Source of the DNA: Nemertoderma westbladi
Taxonomy: Eukaryota; Xenacoelomorpha; Nemertodermatida; Nemertodermatidae
Length of the DNA: 64,000 nucleotides
Direction of reading: 5' to 3'
Assembly (NCBI GenBank): GCA_032718475.1
Contig: JAUCBJ010006576.1
Span: 1-64,000, forward strand
Part shown: in pieces, positions 61,238-64,000 of the stretch
How the letters are laid out: the number at the start of each line of letters is the position of its first letter
How positions within the stretch are numbered: position 1 is the first letter of the stretch
The notes under the pieces: generated by a model
The model's input: the letters and a program-made list of their open reading frames with translations, nothing else
What the model was told of the DNA's origin: nothing
Databases searched by the model: none
Translations under genes and position numbers: made by a program

Positions 61238-61312
61238 TCCCGACTGGGATTCGAACTCGTAACCTATGTAATGTAACCAACGCCTTAACCATCTGACCAC
61301 TACGCCACGAGA
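61238..61312 (-). ncRNA. tRNA-like sequence with A and B boxes (SINE-type)
   Basis: On the minus strand box A TGGCGTAGTGG (61297-61307) and box B GTTCGAATC (61248-61256) match RNA polymerase III consensus with normal spacing, and five terminal bases can pair (TCTCG with CGGGA). The D-loop resembles tRNA-Leu or tRNA-Ser (GTTAAGGCG). The T-stem and anticodon arm do not pair well, so this is not a functional tRNA; a tRNA-derived SINE or pseudogene is more likely. Confidence 0.6.
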
Positions 61313-61399
61313 GTACCTAAGGGTTTTATGTGTACAAATATGAATAGGCATATTACATTACTGTAACTTAATCAAAATACGTCGTCGGATTTTCGAAAG

Positions 61400-61920
61400 T
61401 TTTTACGTTAAAGTTAAACTACAAATGCTACCTTATAGTGAAATAATTCATCACCGCTCCATGAAAACAGTAAGTAAGACTGTTTTCACCAATCGAAATA
61501 TAAAATATTTACAAACTATTTCTAAATTTACTGGTAGGGCCTAAAATATAAAATATAATCACTATCTAATTATTGCATACTTAATATTGCAGATACGGCG
61601 TAAATACAATCGATCGTACATACAAATACAAATTTACGAATTAACTTTAGTGCCTAAAATACAAAAAAAGGCTTTCGGTTATCAAGGTAAGCAAATTAAA
61701 CAAATCAGAACAAATAAATCAAAACAAATCGAACAAATAAATCAAACTCTTTCGATAAATCTTTATATATTGTAAATATACATAATAAACCTTCACCAAA
61801 TTAAATCTGTCCAAATATAATATAAACATAATGCGCTAATAACTTTCAATAGTGTCCTCCTGACGATCTGAAAAGTTCGTCCTGCTGGTCTGGATATCTT
61901 CTCCTGAGCATCAATTGCTA
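61400..61920. other. AT-rich region of family B, 3' non-coding
   Basis: CAAATAAATCAAA-type simple sequence at 61690-61745. No gene. The border between LTR and internal sequence should fall in or near here but is not identified. Confidence 0.35.
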
Positions 61921-61979
61921 ACGGTAGGCTCGCAAGCCTTCCTTTCCATATCTCGCTCCTCCAAACCCAACATTCAAAC

Positions 61980-62070
61980 ATAATGTCCAATATAAATATC
62001 CAAATAAAATATCCAAATAAAATATCCAAATAAAATATCCAAATATAATATCCAAATATAATATCCAAAT
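61980..62070. repeat. 13-bp tandem repeat (TCCAAATAAAATA)n
   Basis: About seven units of ATCCAAATAAAAT/ATCCAAATATAAT, between two copies of GGTAGGCTCGCAAGCCTTCC (61923-61942 and 62072-62091). Confidence 0.85.
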
Positions 62071-62104
62071 CGGTAGGCTCGCAAGCCTTCCTTCCACTCG
62101 CTTT

Positions 62105-64000
62105 CTATTCCTTCGCTGAGCGGGCTCGTCCACGTCCTCTAGTGCGATTGGGGGGTGGTCGAGGTCGAACTGGGCTCGGACTTCGGCGTCGAGTCGTCGG
62201 TGGTTCCAAAACGCTAGGAAAGGGGACGACGGGAGTTTCGCACATCCGTCGTGCGCTTAATCCTCTAAATCCTCGTCCGATTCCAACTGTCGACTTAACA
62301 TCGGATCGAGTTTCTACAACGCTAGGAGGAAGTCGAAAAGGTAGGACCGTTCCGTCCGTTGACACCTCGCACTCTGACGTCGTTTGAATCCTAATGGGTT
62401 CAGTCAAAGCGTATCCTGTCCCTCCGCGTGGTTCTCTAGCAAGGGAAACCGTGCCCCGAGTCATCCGGATTTGCGACTTCGATGTCGTCCTCTCGGCGAC
62501 ATTCACTATCTTCTTAATCTCTTGTCCGGCCTTCTGGGCTTTGAGTATACGAAATTGCTGATCATCCTGTGGGTGACGCGTCTTCTCCGCTAACGGCGTG
62601 GCCTTGAAGCCAGTCTCACGCAAAACGTCGGTCTCGTCCAGAATGCACGAGGTTACGCGTTTGTGATAAAATGCGCTCCGGTATGCCCAAGCTATCGAAT
62701 GCCAGGCTCCTCGATTCCGCTGTTCAACTCGCAGTTTATCGAATTCTCCGGCGGTAATCTTGTTCACCACAGTTTGAAAGTTCCAAGTATTCTTGTTGTC
62801 GGGGTGCACTTGTAAGAAATAGTCCCGCACAACTTTGAATCCACTGTCCAACGGCAATATATCCAATACCTCCAACAATTCATCGTACTGAGGCATAGCC
62901 GATACATATCCTTCCTTTGACATTATGAGAGGGTTTACGGCCCAAAATCCCAAATGTGCTCTCATAGGGAAGCGGCGTCGCTGCGTCGATACATGCTCGT
63001 CTGCTAGATCCTCCCAATGGTCGAATAATTGTCGAACGAGTTTAACTGACATGTGCTCATAGGGGACGTCTCTAAGTTGACATTCGGATGCCCTATGGCC
63101 CTTAATATTACAATAAGTACACTGCGCCACGAAACGCCAGCAAGTGTAGAAAGTGTGCGAACGTTGATCCCCGCACCAGTTGCATACTAAATCCGGTAGA
63201 GATATGTGCTTCGCTCCGCACTTCTTTGCGTGATGGCCAGTTGCTCCACATCTGCCACAAATAGTGTTGGCAGGATACCAAACTCGCTCATAGATGAGAT
63301 CTCCGATGGGGCGAGCGCTACCGTCCACGTGATAATTCTCATCATCCGGGTCAGTCGGTATGTTCGTCTCCGTGGGTTGTACACAAACCATGGCATCGCT
63401 TTTCTCTAACTCGCGTATCTCAGTTCGCGTCTTCCTCGGAAGGTTCTCCTCTATTTCTATGAGTTGCCGTAACGGTTCGTCTATTTGCGCCAACTCGGTC
63501 GGATCCACATCGTCATGATGGGCGGTAGGCTCGCGAGCCTTCCAGGATCCTTCCGGGCGTTCGAATTCCGCGTGGCGTTCCCCGTCATAGGGTACTAACG
63601 TTAACATCGACGGTCTGTCGACTAGACTTCCCGCGTGAGTGAGATAGACGTCCCTGAAAACGCTAAGTCCCGCTCACTTGAAAACTTCGCAGTGCGCATC
63701 GGTGTTATAAAAGGGTTGGAGAAATCGTCGGAATACATCAGTATGCGTCCTTCCTCCTTCGTAAAAGGTATGTCCTTCGCCAAGACATAACGGGTGTCGC
63801 TTTAAGGTTCTGGATACTACGTCCGCGATGAAACAAACGTTAACCGAAGATTCTATCGCTAAATAGTATTGCAAGATTATCCGCGGAGGTGAAGTAATCG
63901 CCCAATACACGCAACCTCGCCACTTCAACTGTGACTCGAACTCGTTTACGCCGGGGGTATCTCCCTCTCCGTATACGTCCGTGTATTTGTTCCTCTTACT
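62105..64000 (-). pseudogene. ORF3 homologue of family B (partial, one in-frame stop)
   Basis: Open from the window edge (64000) to 63674, a TGA at about 63671-63673, then open again in the same frame to 62105; the ATG at 63607 gives 500 codons. It corresponds to the C-terminal half of family A ORF3. Shared landmarks: ADVVSRTLKRHPL and VFRRFLQPFYNTD (family A ADVCSRTIRAHPL, CFRRFLTPFRNVD); knuckles CNWCGDQRSHTFYTC (CX2CX5HX4C) and CTYCNIKGHRASEC (CX2CX4HX4C) in the same order; a following ...DHWEDLADEH...RRRFPMRAHLGFWAVNP block. It adds a further knuckle, CGRCGATGHHAKKC, and ends in an Arg/Pro-rich tail (TRGRGRARSAKE). Overall identity is low, so the two lineages are old, yet spacing of the knuckles is kept. 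Where family A has Ser, this copy has TGA. Confidence 0.8.

Larger units (their letters stand above)
57351..64000 (-). mobile_element. Family B LTR element (3' part), continuing past the window
   Basis: Starts TGTAAGGGTCC directly in the family A LTR. Supporting the call: a U3-like promoter read on the minus strand (TATA at 60943-60952, CCAAT boxes), and a diverged ORF3 homologue at 62105-64000 on the same strand, as expected at the 3' end of such an element. The inner border of the LTR is not resolved, and pol would lie beyond 64000. LINE-C (58481-60342) is inserted in it. The LTR identity of 57351-61400 is inference from position. Confidence 0.6.

Noticed and set aside
61238-61312. Functional tRNA gene
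   Set aside because: A and B boxes are present, but the T-stem and anticodon arm do not pair properly.

Overview
The window is a transposon-dense, AT-rich stretch of a multicellular animal genome. Spliced genes with consensus introns, metazoan secreted domains (beta/gamma-crystallin, fibronectin type II, C-type lectin) and BEL/Pao, RTE-like, Copia and foldback elements indicate an invertebrate, probably marine. I cannot name the phylum. Nothing prokaryotic is present.

Layout. 1-118 is the tip of an LTR (family A). 0.8-11.9 kb holds host genes on the minus strand: a fibronectin type II terminal exon (828-1027) and a four-exon secreted two-domain beta/gamma-crystallin gene (1415-11852) whose reading frame closes exactly (214 aa). 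Its introns carry LINEs, a 1.4-kb foldback element, duplicated sequence, and four tandem 66-nt phase-symmetric mini-exons. 12.68-14.94 kb and 43.35-45.6 kb are two halves of one 34-bp minisatellite, split by a nested pair of BEL/Pao LTR retrotransposons on the minus strand. The outer copy (14940-43346, TSD TGGTG) is old and internally deleted. The inner copy (19302-38253, TSD CTAAT, two 1300-bp LTRs almost identical) is 18.95 kb and has an intact 2700-aa Gag-Pol frame. 45.7-48 kb is a decayed Copia-like element; 48.06-48.29 kb a MITE; 48.3-56.0 kb two RTE-like LINE families, one piece inverted, surrounding two exons of a C-type lectin gene. 56.1-57.26 kb has simple repeats and a 50-bp minisatellite. 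From 57.26 kb a family A LTR tip is interrupted by a second LTR-element lineage (family B) that runs off the window and itself contains a LINE.

The most interesting content is the module downstream of pol. Both family A copies carry, after a 1.6-kb spacer, an extra long frame (ORF3, about 1,417 codons before decay) with tandem zinc knuckles of spacing CX2CX5HX4C and CX2CX4HX4C and a very basic C-terminus. The family B element has a clearly related but strongly diverged ORF3 at 62105-64000. The Gag-Pol frame has its own zinc knuckles, so these elements appear to encode a second, gag-like nucleic-acid-binding protein where env would normally lie. I see no signal peptide or membrane segment in it and do not recognise it as a known family. 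In the young inner copy ORF3 is broken by one in-frame stop and one frameshifting 55-bp insertion while gag-pol stays open; the older copy has a sense codon at the stop position.
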